A stretch of 17,033 nt of DNA from Zelonia costaricensis. Taxonomy: Eukaryota > Euglenozoa > Kinetoplastea > Trypanosomatida > Trypanosomatidae. This document shows, piece after piece, positions 8,994-17,033 of this stretch (within the stretch, counting starts at the first letter, position 1; each line of letters starts with the position of its first letter). The stretch spans positions 1-17,033 of the forward strand of contig JASAOO010003007.1 in the NCBI GenBank assembly GCA_030849075.1, written 5' to 3'. A model generated the notes under the pieces. The model did not search any database, had not been told where the DNA came from, and saw only the letters and a list, made by a program, of their open reading frames with translations. The position numbers and the translations under genes were made by a program.

Positions 8994-9269
8994 GGTGCGG
9001 GTGTTGTGGCGGTGCCGGCCGATCTCGCTCGCGCCTTTCTTCTCCAGCCGTCTTTTGCGCGGGTCCAGCTGCGATTTTCCCGCCGCACCGCGCAGCGTTC
9101 GGGTCGGCGGTGGCGGTGGTGTACGGCGGATGGGGCAGGCATGCCGTGGAGGCAGAGACCTTGCCCTGCTCCGCCTCCTCTCCCGTCCTCGCCTGCCATC
9201 CCCTTTCCATCCGCGCGTTCCTCGTTTCTCACAAACGCTGAAGTCCTCATGCATACCTAATATGGCCCC

Positions 9270-9590
9270 CCCTTCCCTGGCCAGGGGAGCGTGGTGAAGG
9301 GCGAAGGCGGTGTGTCGCTGCGGGCAGAACAGCTCGAGTCGGGGGGGGGCCATGTCGCTTCCTTCCCCTCTCCATGAAGGTGATTGAGGAGCAGAAGGAA
9401 ACGAGCCACCCACACGGGCACGCGGACGGAAGGCCGCCGCTGGTGCTGGGTGATGAGTGCGCCGTGCTCCCTGCAGCCGCCTCTGATTGGTTTCCTGTTT
9501 TCGCGGCCCTGCGGGATGGGCCTGTGCCGCCTCGGCCGCAGCGGATCCGCGCGCTCCCTATGGTGTCCTTCACATGGCCGCTTTCACTTC
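9270..9590 (+). mobile_element. Possible degenerate SIDER-type short retroposon remnant
   Basis: This segment has balanced, non-repetitive composition unlike the C/T sequence that follows. Near its start, CCCTGGCCAGGG (9275-9286) followed by AGCGTGGTG and AAGGG loosely recalls the conserved 5' signature of trypanosomatid retroposons (CCCTGG...CGTGGTG...GGG), and the later part is similar to what I recall of Leishmania SIDER2 sequences. SIDERs sit in 3' UTRs and SIDER2 is linked to mRNA destabilisation. The segment is shorter than a typical SIDER (about 500-600 bp), and I see no target-site duplication or A-tail, so it would be truncated. This is recall without an alignment. Confidence 0.3.
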
Positions 9591-10496
9591 TTCACCCCCC
9601 CCACCCCCCCACCCCGTGCCTCCGCCGCTTGTCTTTCTCCGCCCGCTTTCACTCACGCGCCGAGCACCAACCCGCCCCCCTCTTCGGTGCACCACCTCAC
9701 ACACTCCACACACCCCGACGTTCTCCTCCCCGCCTCTCCAACAAGTCCCACCCCCCCCCTCCCCCTCGAGTTCACTCTCCACCACCCACTCCCCTCTCCC
9801 CAGTGTGCATGTGCGTCTTGCATCTCTGACTTCCCCTCGCCCCCGTCGTGTCTGTGATCCCCCATTCCCCAACGTGTAGCCGCCCCCTCCCCCCCCTCCC
9901 CACCCCCCGTCCTCCCTGCCCCACTGCGCCGCGTACCTCCCCACGTTCAGCAGACGCCTCTTCTCTGACTTTCCGTGTCTCCCTCCCCCCCTTCTTCGCC
10001 GTTTGGGCCCGCGCGTCTCTGCGTGTTTCTGTTTTCTCTTCTTCTGGGGTGCACATCAAACGGTACTCGCGTGCTGCGCATCGTCGCGCGAGTCGCCTGC
10101 CTGCAACTGCGCCACCGTCTTCCCCTCCCTCTCTGCTCGCCGCCGTGTCCGCTCACTCAGAGTCCGCGCGCGTATTGGCAGCCCCCGGCTCTTCCTTGTG
10201 TTGTGTTCTCTTGTGGCAGCCCCCCTCCTCCCCCCGCTCTGCGTGTGAGTGAGTGCGAGTGCGAGCGTGTGACGATCGAAGCAGACGAGCACACCGACGC
10301 CACCATTTCGGCAACGAACACACGCAAGAACGCACACATACACACAGGGACACACGCAGACAAACACAGACGAGCTCACGGGACACCCTAAGCGGCTCGG
10401 CGCTTTGAACAGCCACTCACCATCTTCACCATCACCATCATCACACACACTACACAGAAGAGCAACGCAAGGCGCTTCATCTTCTCCGTGAAATAA

Positions 10497-10580
10497 GAGA
10501 GAACAAAGCCCGTTCACCACAAAAAAGAAAAAACAACAACAACGAAAACGCAAGAGTGCCACGGCCACTAAGTTTAAGAG
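10497..10580 (+). other. A-rich island within the C/T-rich spacer
   Basis: About 80 bases are dominated by A, with A runs and CAA triplets (around 10520-10550) and few T. This contrasts sharply with the flanking C/T and CA sequence. It could be part of a 5' UTR, a polyadenylation region, or the relic of a retroposon A-tail. No sizeable ATG frame with coding composition is associated. Confidence 0.6.
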
Positions 10581-10585
10581 CAAGG

Positions 10586-10608
10586 CACACACACACACAC
10601 ACACACAC
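10586..10608 (+). repeat. (CA)11 microsatellite
   Basis: A run of 11 CA units directly after the A-rich island. It is one of the few long CA-phase repeats on the + strand; most long ones here are TG-phase. Confidence 0.9.
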
Positions 10609-11485
10609 TCGAACGGCGGCTGCATCCAGAGTTGCTTCCCCCGTTGCTGCTCCTTCCCCCTTCTCTCTCTCGCCTGCCCCCCTCCCCCCTCTGCTGCTCG
10701 CTGCGCTACACTGGCCGCTCCTTCTTTTCCCGTGTCTCTTGCGACGCGTGTTCCGAGTCCCTGATCTGTGTTTTACGAGCGTGACTCACGTGGGAAAGGG
10801 CGGGCCACCTTTTTGTATCCCATTTCTGTGTTTGCGTGCTGCCTCTGCTACCTGCCGAAACGCCCCGCTCCCACGCCCACCCCCCCTTCGCCGTTCCACT
10901 TCTCTCTCTCTCTCTCCTTCTCTTTCCCCAGCTCCTCTCTGTCAGTGCCAGCTGACCGTGTGCATCGCCTGAGGCGACCGTGTCTTTGGTGTGTAGTTCT
11001 CTGCGTGTGTGTGTGTGTGCGTGCGTGTGTGCTTGTGTGTGCCGCCTGCTGCGCTCCCTGTCGCATCCTTCTCGGCCTCCGTCCTCTTTCGTTTCGTGCG
11101 TTGCCCCCTCCCCCTTCTCGTACCTCTCTTCTCCTTCCTCATCTCAGCTTTGCACGCGTCCGCTGTTTGCATTCTCCTGTGCATCGGTGCGTGTGGCACT
11201 CACACCTACACACACGCACGCGTGCTCGCTCGCGTTCTCTTACCACAACTCTGGACCTTCCCCCCCCCCCTCCCTCAGCCTCCCTCCCTACCTTGCCTCC
11301 CACAGCGTGCCTCGTGTTCCCCCATTTTTCGCTTGTCGTCGTCTCTCTCACTTCACCTCTTCTCCGTGGAAGATCACCCGTGCTTGTCTCACTCACTCAC
11401 TCCTCCCTCCCCCATCTTCTTCTTCGTCGTTTCCCCGCACGTCGCGGCCGCCGACTCGAGGTTCGTTTGTGCATTGCCGCGTGTT

Positions 11486-11507
11486 TGTGTGTGTGTGTGT
11501 GTGTGTG
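11486..11507 (+). repeat. (TG)11 microsatellite
   Basis: Eleven TG units about 260 nt upstream of the next start codon, within its presumed 5' flank. Confidence 0.9.
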
Positions 11508-11655
11508 CGCACGCGTGTGTAACTTGGTGCCGGTCTCTCTGCGCGGCTCGCCATTTCCTCTTCGGTGTACGCAGAGGCCGCGTTAACTCGCTGTCTAATT
11601 CTAAAAGAAGCGTTGACGCTTCGCGGCGCCCTCCCTGCCCCGACCTCGTCACACG

Positions 11656-11762
11656 CCTCCCCCGATCTTCGCACTTGGCAGCTCGGCTGCTCTGTCCCTA
11701 CTCACGTCTTTCGTCCCCCCCTCCCCTCCCCCCGCCGTCCACGCCCTCCGCCACCGCAGCAG
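11656..11762 (+). promoter_or_regulatory. Candidate polypyrimidine tracts and spliced-leader acceptors for the Cys/His-motif gene
   Basis: Two tract/AG pairs are visible. One is a C/T tract at 11656-11670 with AG at 11680-11681, giving a leader of about 82 nt. The other is a long C/T tract at about 11701-11757 with AGs at 11758-11759 and 11761-11762, giving a leader of only 1-4 nt. The second tract is stronger, which raises the start question noted for the gene. No ATG occurs between 11681 and 11764. Confidence 0.4.
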
Positions 11763-11763
11763 T

Positions 11764-13170
11764 ATGAGCGCGCGTCTATCCGACATGGAGCCGCATCGCA
11801 GAGTCGCGAGCGGCGAGCGGCACAGCCTCGTTCCGGCATCACCCTTGCACGGCGCCGGCAACAGCATCTCGTCGCCCAACCCGAATGGCCACACCGCCGA
11901 TGCCTCCCGCCGCACCTCCGTCCCGCTGCTCGACGAGGAGAGTCTCAAGGCCAACCAAGGGGTGCGCTCGCCGCGTGGCTCCAGCCTCTTCACGCTTGTC
12001 GCGCAAGGCGACGACGTGCCGCGTGGTGGGGCCGGCGGTGGTGGGCTGGGCATGGGCAGCCCGCTGCACAGCCCATCGCGCAGCGGCATGGACAGCGGCC
12101 ACATCTACTCGATGCTGCAGCAGCAGCAGGCTGTCGCCATGGCCGCCGCGCAGCTAGAGCAGGCGTACTCGCAGACCTGCTTCATGCTCCAGCAGTGCTC
12201 CCCGCAGGCTCTCCTCACGGTGCTCATGTCGCTGCTGAACGACTACCCCACCACCCTCATCCAGCCCATCCGCGCACGGGTGGAGCAGGTGCTGGCCCAC
12301 CAGATGTCGCCCTCCGCGACTCCCGCGGGGATTGCCACACGCGGACCTAACGGAGGCCGCAAGATGAGTGACTTCGTGCCCAACAGCAGCGCCGCCCCGT
12401 GGACGCCGATGCCAACGCGGGCGAGCGCGGCGCCAACGCCAACGGCGAACAGCACGAGCCCGAGCCACCGCCGCGGCCGCGGACACAAGGGCAAGGAGGA
12501 GGAGCAGGAAATGTGCAGCCTGCACAACAACATGCGGGCGATGAAGCACCTGCAGCTCAACAACTCCACCGGCCTGTACGAGTGCATCCACGGCTTCCAC
12601 TGCCTCGTCGACGGCCCGCCGGACGCCTCGGCGAAGCGAGCCAGAGTCGCCTCCACCGTGTCGCCCTCCGCCTCCGCCTCGCGCACGACCATGACCGCCC
12701 GCGCCGCGACACCGTCCGAGGGCCAAGGCCGGCCTTTCTCTTCAGGGCCCTACGCGGCCCCGCCTGCCCCGTCCCCATCCGCCGCTGTCGCCGCCGCTGC
12801 GCCGGCCGCGGAGTCGCCGCGCTTCAGCGTGTCGGAGGTGGAGGCGCTGCGGATGCTCGGGTACTCCATGCAGAACACACAGGCGTCCGCCGCGCCGCAG
12901 GGCGGTGCCGGGGCGGGCGGGCAGTCCGCAGAGCCGGTGGCGCTGTCGTCGCCGTACGGACACGCGGGGGTGCCGGGCTCGAGGACCGGGCTGGCCGCCG
13001 CGGCGTCGCGGCGCGATCCAAACGCGGGGCACCTCGGCAACGGCGGCTTCACGGTCGTCAGCGGCGACCCGGCTAGCACCGGCACGTCGCCGCCGGACAC
13101 GCGGCTGAACATGGACATCCCCTCCCTCGAGTACCTCCTACAGAGCGTCCGCGACATCGACGACGAGTAG
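11764..13170 (+). CDS. Kinetoplastid protein of unknown function with a Cys/His zinc-binding-like motif
   Basis: A 468-residue protein with high GC at third codon positions, unlike the spacers, so a real gene. Most of it is Ser/Ala/Pro/Gly-rich and likely disordered. Three parts look structured. Residues about 115-180 are helical and rich in Gln, Leu and Ala, with an SPQALLTVLMSLL core. Residues 251-280 carry C-x2-H-x19-C-x5-C (Cys251, His254, Cys274, Cys280), followed by LVD, which could bind one zinc ion. Residues about 354-370 (FSVSEVEALRMLGYSMQ) and the last 20 form short helices. Similar short Cys/His motifs occur, as I recall loosely, in other trypanosomatid proteins including putative RNA-binding regulators. 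It is not a standard CCCH finger or an RRM, and no function is assigned. The first ATG is at 11764; an in-frame ATG at 11785 (Met8) is the alternative start. Confidence 0.85.
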   Translation: MSARLSDMEPHRRVASGERHSLVPASPLHGAGNSISSPNPNGHTADASRRTSVPLLDEESLKANQGVRSPRGSSLFTLVAQGDDVPRGGAGGGGLGMGSPLHSPSRSGMDSGHIYSMLQQQQAVAMAAAQLEQAYSQTCFMLQQCSPQALLTVLMSLLNDYPTTLIQPIRARVEQVLAHQMSPSATPAGIATRGPNGGRKMSDFVPNSSAAPWTPMPTRASAAPTPTANSTSPSHRRGRGHKGKEEEQEMCSLHNNMRAMKHLQLNNSTGLYECIHGFHCLVDGPPDASAKRARVASTVSPSASASRTTMTARAATPSEGQGRPFSSGPYAAPPAPSPSAAVAAAAPAAESPRFSVSEVEALRMLGYSMQNTQASAAPQGGAGAGGQSAEPVALSSPYGHAGVPGSRTGLAAAASRRDPNAGHLGNGGFTVVSGDPASTGTSPPDTRLNMDIPSLEYLLQSVRDIDDE

Positions 13171-13890
13171 GCGCTGGCGACTCGGCTCCTCCCGCCTCCA
13201 CCCTCTGGCACCTGGCAAGGTGAGCTCTCATGGGAAATGCCCAAGCTGCTGGGCGAGAAGATGGAAGGAGGGCCGCCCACACAGGCAAGCGCGCACGGCG
13301 GTGAGTGACGCAGGCGTGGCAGGGGAGCACCTTTGGAAGGCACGGGCGCGCTACAGAGACGTGGAAGACGCACGGGTGCGTGTATGTGTGTGAGTGGGGT
13401 GTGCATGACTGTGTATGTTTCCGTGTATATGTCTGCGTGGAGGCGCACTGATGGCCAGAGCGACGCATGCAAGTATAGAGCAACGGCTAGAGACGCAAGG
13501 GCAGCAGCGTGCCGGTACAGCCGTCAAACGTTGTGGGGTGATGTAAAGAGAGTTGAGGCAGGGGAAGGCGGCTTCCCGCGTTCACCCCCCCCCTCCCTGT
13601 ACTGTAAGCACTCCCCGCCTCCTCCTCCTCCTCCACGACCCGCATCGCTTGCGCATCCTTCAGCTCACGCCTCTGTTGCCTCTGTGTCCGTTGCTGCTTT
13701 TTGATTTCTCTTCACGCTTCTACCTGTACAGTCATCGTGACGCGGAGAGAGAGTGGGCGGGGGGGGGGCGGAGACCACAGGCGACCTCGCTGGCTGTCGT
13801 CGTCCTCGCCGCTCACCCTCCACCCCCCTCCCCCCGAATGTCCATGCACGTGTTCACGCTTCTTCTTCTCCTCCTCTCTTGTGAGGCACA

Positions 13891-13922
13891 NGGCCCCCCC
13901 CCCCCCCCGGGGGGGGGGGGGG
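13891..13922. other. Assembly gap (N) followed by a C15G14 palindrome
   Basis: A single N at 13891 is followed by GG, then 15 C (13894-13908), then 14 G (13909-13922). A C run abutting a G run is a perfect inverted repeat and very hard to sequence. Next to an N it most likely marks a bad join of two contigs ending in homopolymers of opposite orientation. Confidence 0.8.
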
Positions 13923-15130
13923 CAGCGCGGCCTCGGCCCATGTCCGTCGTGCACCACGTTGTCGTTTTCCTCCCTCCCTCCCCCTCTCTCCTCCTCTTCT
14001 TCTTTTTCGTCTGCTTCTCTCCTCCACGTGTGTTGTGGAACCGTGCTTGATGTGCGACACCTTTCCCCCCCCTCTACCACCCATGTTCACCTTGTTCAGC
14101 CACGTTGTTTGTTGATCTCATCCCCGCCCCTCCCGTCCTCACCTCGTCTCTCCCTGCCCTCCGCTGGACTGAACGTCTCCAGTGCTGATGGCGTGGGCGT
14201 GAGGAGCGTGTGGGCTGGTGCGTGTGTGTGTGTGTATGTGGATGTGCTCGTGTGCTTGTGCCTGCTTTCGTGTACGATGATGACTTGTGATGTTGCTGAT
14301 GTTGGCAGAGCGTGCGTGTGTTCCTTTCTTTCTCGCACTCCTCTTGACTCCGCTGTCTTCGACATTCTTCCCCCCACCCCCCGCTCCCTGAGTTTGTAGT
14401 TTAGCCGCGCACGCGCGCTGCGGCAACCTTCTTCGATCTCTGGACACGCCTGCGTCTGCACGCGTGTGTGTGTGTGTCTTGGTCGGCATCTTAATTCCCT
14501 TGCTGACACGGCACGTTTCTCCTTCTCATCCACCTCCTCCCTCCCGCTGATGTAACTCTCACGACTGGATTTTCGTCTTCGCTTCCTATTTGGCGCCCGC
14601 TTCTCCCCTCTTTGCGTTCTTTCTCGTGCCGCCGCTGCTGACTGTGGCGTTGTGTCAGCGAAGCGAGCGCAGACGATGTCACCTCCGCTCGCGCCGCATT
14701 TCCTTTTTTTTGTTGTGCTTTCTTCTCTTGTGCAAGTCCACGTACGCGTCGCTGCACGCAGTCCACGCCGCCGCCACGCCGCCCCCCCGCGTCTCTCTCA
14801 GCAGGCGCCATCCCCGCCCTGCCTCCCTTCGCCGACCCTCCGCCTGTTCCATCGAGTGGGCGATGCGTAGACACACGCACACACAGACAGACTATGGTGC
14901 GGGTGCGTCTGTCTGTGTGTGCGTGTGTCCGTGCCTCGCGACGGTGGATGCGGTGTGTATGTGTGTGTGTGGATAAAGGCTACGGTCCCTTGTGTGAGCT
15001 TTCTCAATCCAGACACGTACGCAATCGTCGTTTCTTCTCTTCGCTTCTTACCGCGTGGGCCCGCTTCTCCCCCTTTCTCTGTGTGTGTCTCTCTCTCTCG
15101 CTCTCTTTCACGTGCTCTTCCTCGCTGTGC

Positions 15131-15144
15131 GTGTGTGTGTGTGT
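15131..15144 (+). repeat. (GT)7 microsatellite
   Basis: Seven GT units within a C/T-rich part of the terminal spacer. Shorter TG tracts occur near 14222-14235 and 14464-14477. Confidence 0.85.
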
Positions 15145-15536
15145 CTTGTCGCTTTGAGATAAGTGCGTGCGCCGTTGTCGGCGACCCTGACCTGGTCGTG
15201 CTGCAGCTGTTGATGTTGTTGAGCGTCTTTCTCTCCCTCTTCTTGTCCCTGTCTCTCCGTACGTATGCGCGCTCCGCTCTTCCATTTCTCTTCCGTGTCC
15301 TGTATTTACGTGGAGCTTCCCTTAACGAACTTGTTGCGACGCGAGAGGGCAGCCTCGTGGAGACTACCGTGAGCTCCAAGCCTGCTCCCACCCCCGCCCT
15401 CCGTGCCGCGCAGTGCACCCGCTTCAGCACACGTCCACGCTGATGCCGCCCTTGACAGCGCGCTTTCCCTCTGCCCCCCTGCGCCTGTACAGTGCGCTGT
15501 GGCTGTGGAGCGGGGCAGGTGGCTTCTGGTCGCTCT

Positions 15537-15593
15537 GCTTTCTCTTCTTCTTTCCACTTTTTTTTCTTCTTTCATCTCTGCTGATTCCCCGAA
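15537..15593 (+). promoter_or_regulatory. Strong polypyrimidine tract with a following AG (possible trans-splice acceptor)
   Basis: A T-rich pyrimidine tract of about 45 nt (15537-15582, including an uninterrupted run of T) is followed by AG at 15592-15593. It is the most T-rich tract in the window. No convincing coding region follows within the window: the first in-frame ATG of any length (15760) opens only a 73-codon frame of doubtful composition. It may serve a gene beyond the window or be inactive. Confidence 0.3.
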
Positions 15594-16206
15594 GCCAAGC
15601 TGCGGGCGGCGAGGACCTGGTGCTGCGCGTCGCCGCACCAGGCGCGGACCCTCCCCCTTCACTGTCTGTGTCGCGTCTCTCTTCATCTCTGTCAAGCAGC
15701 CACGCACCAACGCGTGCAGCGGCACTGCCGTGCGCGTGCCGTGGCTCGACCAGCGCCTCATGCGTGCAACTCGTGCGGATGCGCGCGCACCCCCTCCCTC
15801 CTCTTGTGCGGTGTTGAGCATTAGGCTGTCTGCGCCGCTGCTGCAACGTGCTTGCGCCTTTCTTCTTTTCCCAGCTGCCGGCTTGGGCTTCCCTCTCCCT
15901 CCTGTCTCTGAGCTTGTCTCCCTCTTCCTCTCTTGCCACGTCTCGCCGTGTGTTTGTGTGTGTGTATGGGTGGGCGAGTAACTGCGTTTGTGTGGGAGCG
16001 CTTGTTTACGTGGGAGCGTGGGTACGTGTGTTTCTCACTCCCCTGTCGAGGCCCTTCTCGATTACTTCCTTCGGTCTTGAGTTTCCTTGCCTCCCCCCCT
16101 CCCCCGCTCTTGTCTCTGTCTATGCCTCTGTCTCTGCCTCTCTCTCTTGCCGGACTCTATCTCTTGTTCCACAACACTGTCAGCTACCACTACCCCCTCT
16201 CTGAAC

Positions 16207-16233
16207 GTGTGTGTGTGTGTGTGCGTGTGTGTG
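16207..16233 (+). repeat. (GT)n microsatellite with one interruption
   Basis: About 13 GT units broken once by a C, in the terminal spacer. Confidence 0.9.
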
Positions 16234-16681
16234 AGTGTTTGTATCTCCCGTCTTCTCTTCCGCATTTCCGCATCTCCTCCTTTGTTTCTTCCGCTTTTTC
16301 TTTTTGCCGTGGCCGCCCGGCTTCGGCTCTGTATCACCCATTTCTGTCTCGCCACCCACCTCCGTGCGTGTAGATGTCTGCATATGTGTGTGTGTGTGGC
16401 ACGCGTGAGTGCCGACCGCTTGGCGTTCCCCCCCCCTCCTCCTCCCCCGGCGCTGTGTGCCGTGGTGGTGACGTTGGCTGCCCGTCCCCCGTGCGGATCC
16501 ACCGGGGCCTGCCGCTGTGTCAAGGTCACATGTGGAGGGGAAGGAAAGAAGGAAGGGTAAGGAGGCGCATGGGTTGTCTGCATCGCTGCGGCTGCAAGCG
16601 TACCGATGCTGCATCACCCTGCGCTGCGCGGGTCGTGCGCGCGCGGCATGGGACCGAGTCTCGCCCCCCCTCAATCCCCCT

Positions 16682-16725
16682 CCCATTTGTCTTGCCGCTG
16701 TTCCCCATTCGTCTTGCCGCTGTTC
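16682..16725 (+). repeat. 22-bp tandem repeat, two copies
   Basis: Copies at 16682-16703 and 16704-16725 differ at one base (T versus C at the seventh position). A degenerate third copy, containing CCGTCTTG and GCCGCTGT, follows to about 16752. It lies in a non-coding, C/T-rich setting. Confidence 0.85.
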
Positions 16726-16790
16726 CCCTGCCGTCTTGGTGTGCCGCTGTCTTCGTCGCCGCCGGTGCCTGCACGTGCCTGCGCGTGCCG

Positions 16791-16825
16791 GTGTGTGTGT
16801 GTGTGTGTGTGTGTTTGTGTGTGTG
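16791..16825 (+). repeat. (GT)n microsatellite, about 17 units
   Basis: The longest TG-phase repeat in the window, with one T interruption near its 3' end. Confidence 0.95.
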
Positions 16826-17033
16826 ATCAGTACATCTTGTGTTCTTGCTTGAATTCTGCAGACGTGTTGAAGTGCCTCGCAGTGAGGGCGGAGAAGGGGA
16901 GTGGAGGGGAAGGTGATGGAATCGGAAGGGTCGCTCGTGGTCATTTGTTTCTGTTCGTACGTGTGTACGTGTGTGCGTGTCTGTGCCTCTCTCCTGCGCT
17001 GTGCATCACTTCTCATCTCTTCCCCTCTCTGTC

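Larger units (their letters stand above)
8740..11763. other. Long spacer between the GMC oxidoreductase and the Cys/His-motif gene
   Basis: Three kilobases with no supported gene. In order, it holds a mixed-composition segment after the stop with a G-rich tract (8881-8911), a TG repeat (8972-8993), a possible retroposon remnant (about 9270-9590), a very C-rich block (about 9590-10000), a CA-rich then A-rich segment (about 10315-10608), and C/T-rich sequence with TG repeats to 11763. Short frames here are Pro/Ser/Leu-rich artefacts of C/T sequence. The ATG frame at 9374-9829 lies in the possible retroposon remnant and runs into the C-rich block. Confidence 0.65.
13171..17033. other. Terminal spacer downstream of the Cys/His-motif gene
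   Basis: The first 400 bases (13171-13570) are of mixed, partly purine-rich composition and look like 3' UTR. From about 13575 the sequence becomes C/T-rich with TG repeats. It contains the defect at 13891-13922, pyrimidine tracts (for example 15537-15585), a 22-bp tandem repeat (16682-16725) and a purine-rich stretch near 16880-16935. No frame has the composition of the four genes, and the longer frames start at non-ATG codons or are repeat-derived. The next gene is expected beyond the window. Confidence 0.65.

Noticed and set aside
7048..9210. A 720-codon open frame on the minus strand spanning the GMC gene
   Set aside because: It is the antisense shadow of a very GC-rich gene, where stop codons are rare on the opposite strand. 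Its product is Arg/Ala/His-rich with no recognisable domain, and the sense frame has clear FAD-binding motifs.
9374..9829. A 151-codon ATG frame in the spacer after the GMC gene
   Set aside because: Its first half lies in the possible retroposon remnant and the second is Pro/Ser/His-rich translation of a C-rich tract. It does not have the third-position GC pattern or ordered sequence of the four accepted genes.
10320..10610. A CRISPR-like or satellite array in the CA-rich segment
   Set aside because: There are no regularly spaced identical repeats, only simple CA and A-rich sequence, and the organism is a eukaryote.
15403..15981. A 192-codon frame that looks hydrophobic and membrane-like
   Set aside because: It starts at a GTG, and the hydrophobicity comes from C/T-rich codons (Leu, Ser, Phe, Pro). 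It ends in a TG repeat giving Cys-Val runs. The ATG part is noted only as a low-interest lead.

Overview
This window looks like nuclear DNA from a trypanosomatid, most likely Leishmania or a close relative in the Leishmaniinae. The reasons are very GC-rich intronless coding regions, long gene-poor spacers made of C/T tracts and TG/CA microsatellites, all genes on one strand as in a polycistronic transcription unit, and pyrimidine tracts followed by AG dinucleotides upstream of start codons, as expected for spliced-leader trans-splicing. The species cannot be named from the sequence alone.

Layout, all on the + strand. (1) Positions 1-806 hold the 3' end of a gene whose product matches the C-terminal coiled coil of IFT54 (TRAF3IP1/MIP-T3), an intraflagellar transport subunit. 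(2) Positions 807-3047 are spacer, with a poly-C run, an assembly gap flanked by an exact 35-bp duplication, and a (CA)18 microsatellite. (3) Positions 3048-5450 hold a full-length NIMA-related (NEK) protein kinase with a Gln-rich charged segment and a conserved-looking C-terminal helical module. A perfect 12-bp hairpin lies 10 nt past its stop. (4) Positions 5451-7122 are spacer. (5) Positions 7123-8739 hold an FAD-dependent GMC-family oxidoreductase with a probable mitochondrial presequence. Residues usually catalytic in the family appear to be replaced. (6) Positions 8740-11763 are a long spacer with a G-quadruplex-like tract, a possible degenerate SIDER-type retroposon remnant, a very C-rich block and an A-rich island. 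(7) Positions 11764-13170 hold a low-complexity protein of unknown function with one Cys/His zinc-binding-like motif. (8) Positions 13171-17033 are a 3.9-kb spacer with a second assembly defect, microsatellites and strong pyrimidine tracts. I see no convincing gene there.

The genes do not form a functional operon. Trypanosomatid gene order reflects shared transcription, not shared pathway. IFT54 and the NEK kinase may both act at the flagellum or basal body, which is notable but could be chance. Expression control would be post-transcriptional, so the UTR structures (hairpin, G-rich tract, possible SIDER remnant, alternative splice acceptors) are the likeliest regulatory elements. I do not see a clear new multi-gene system. 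The best leads are the GMC protein with an apparently altered active site and the hairpin just after the NEK kinase stop.
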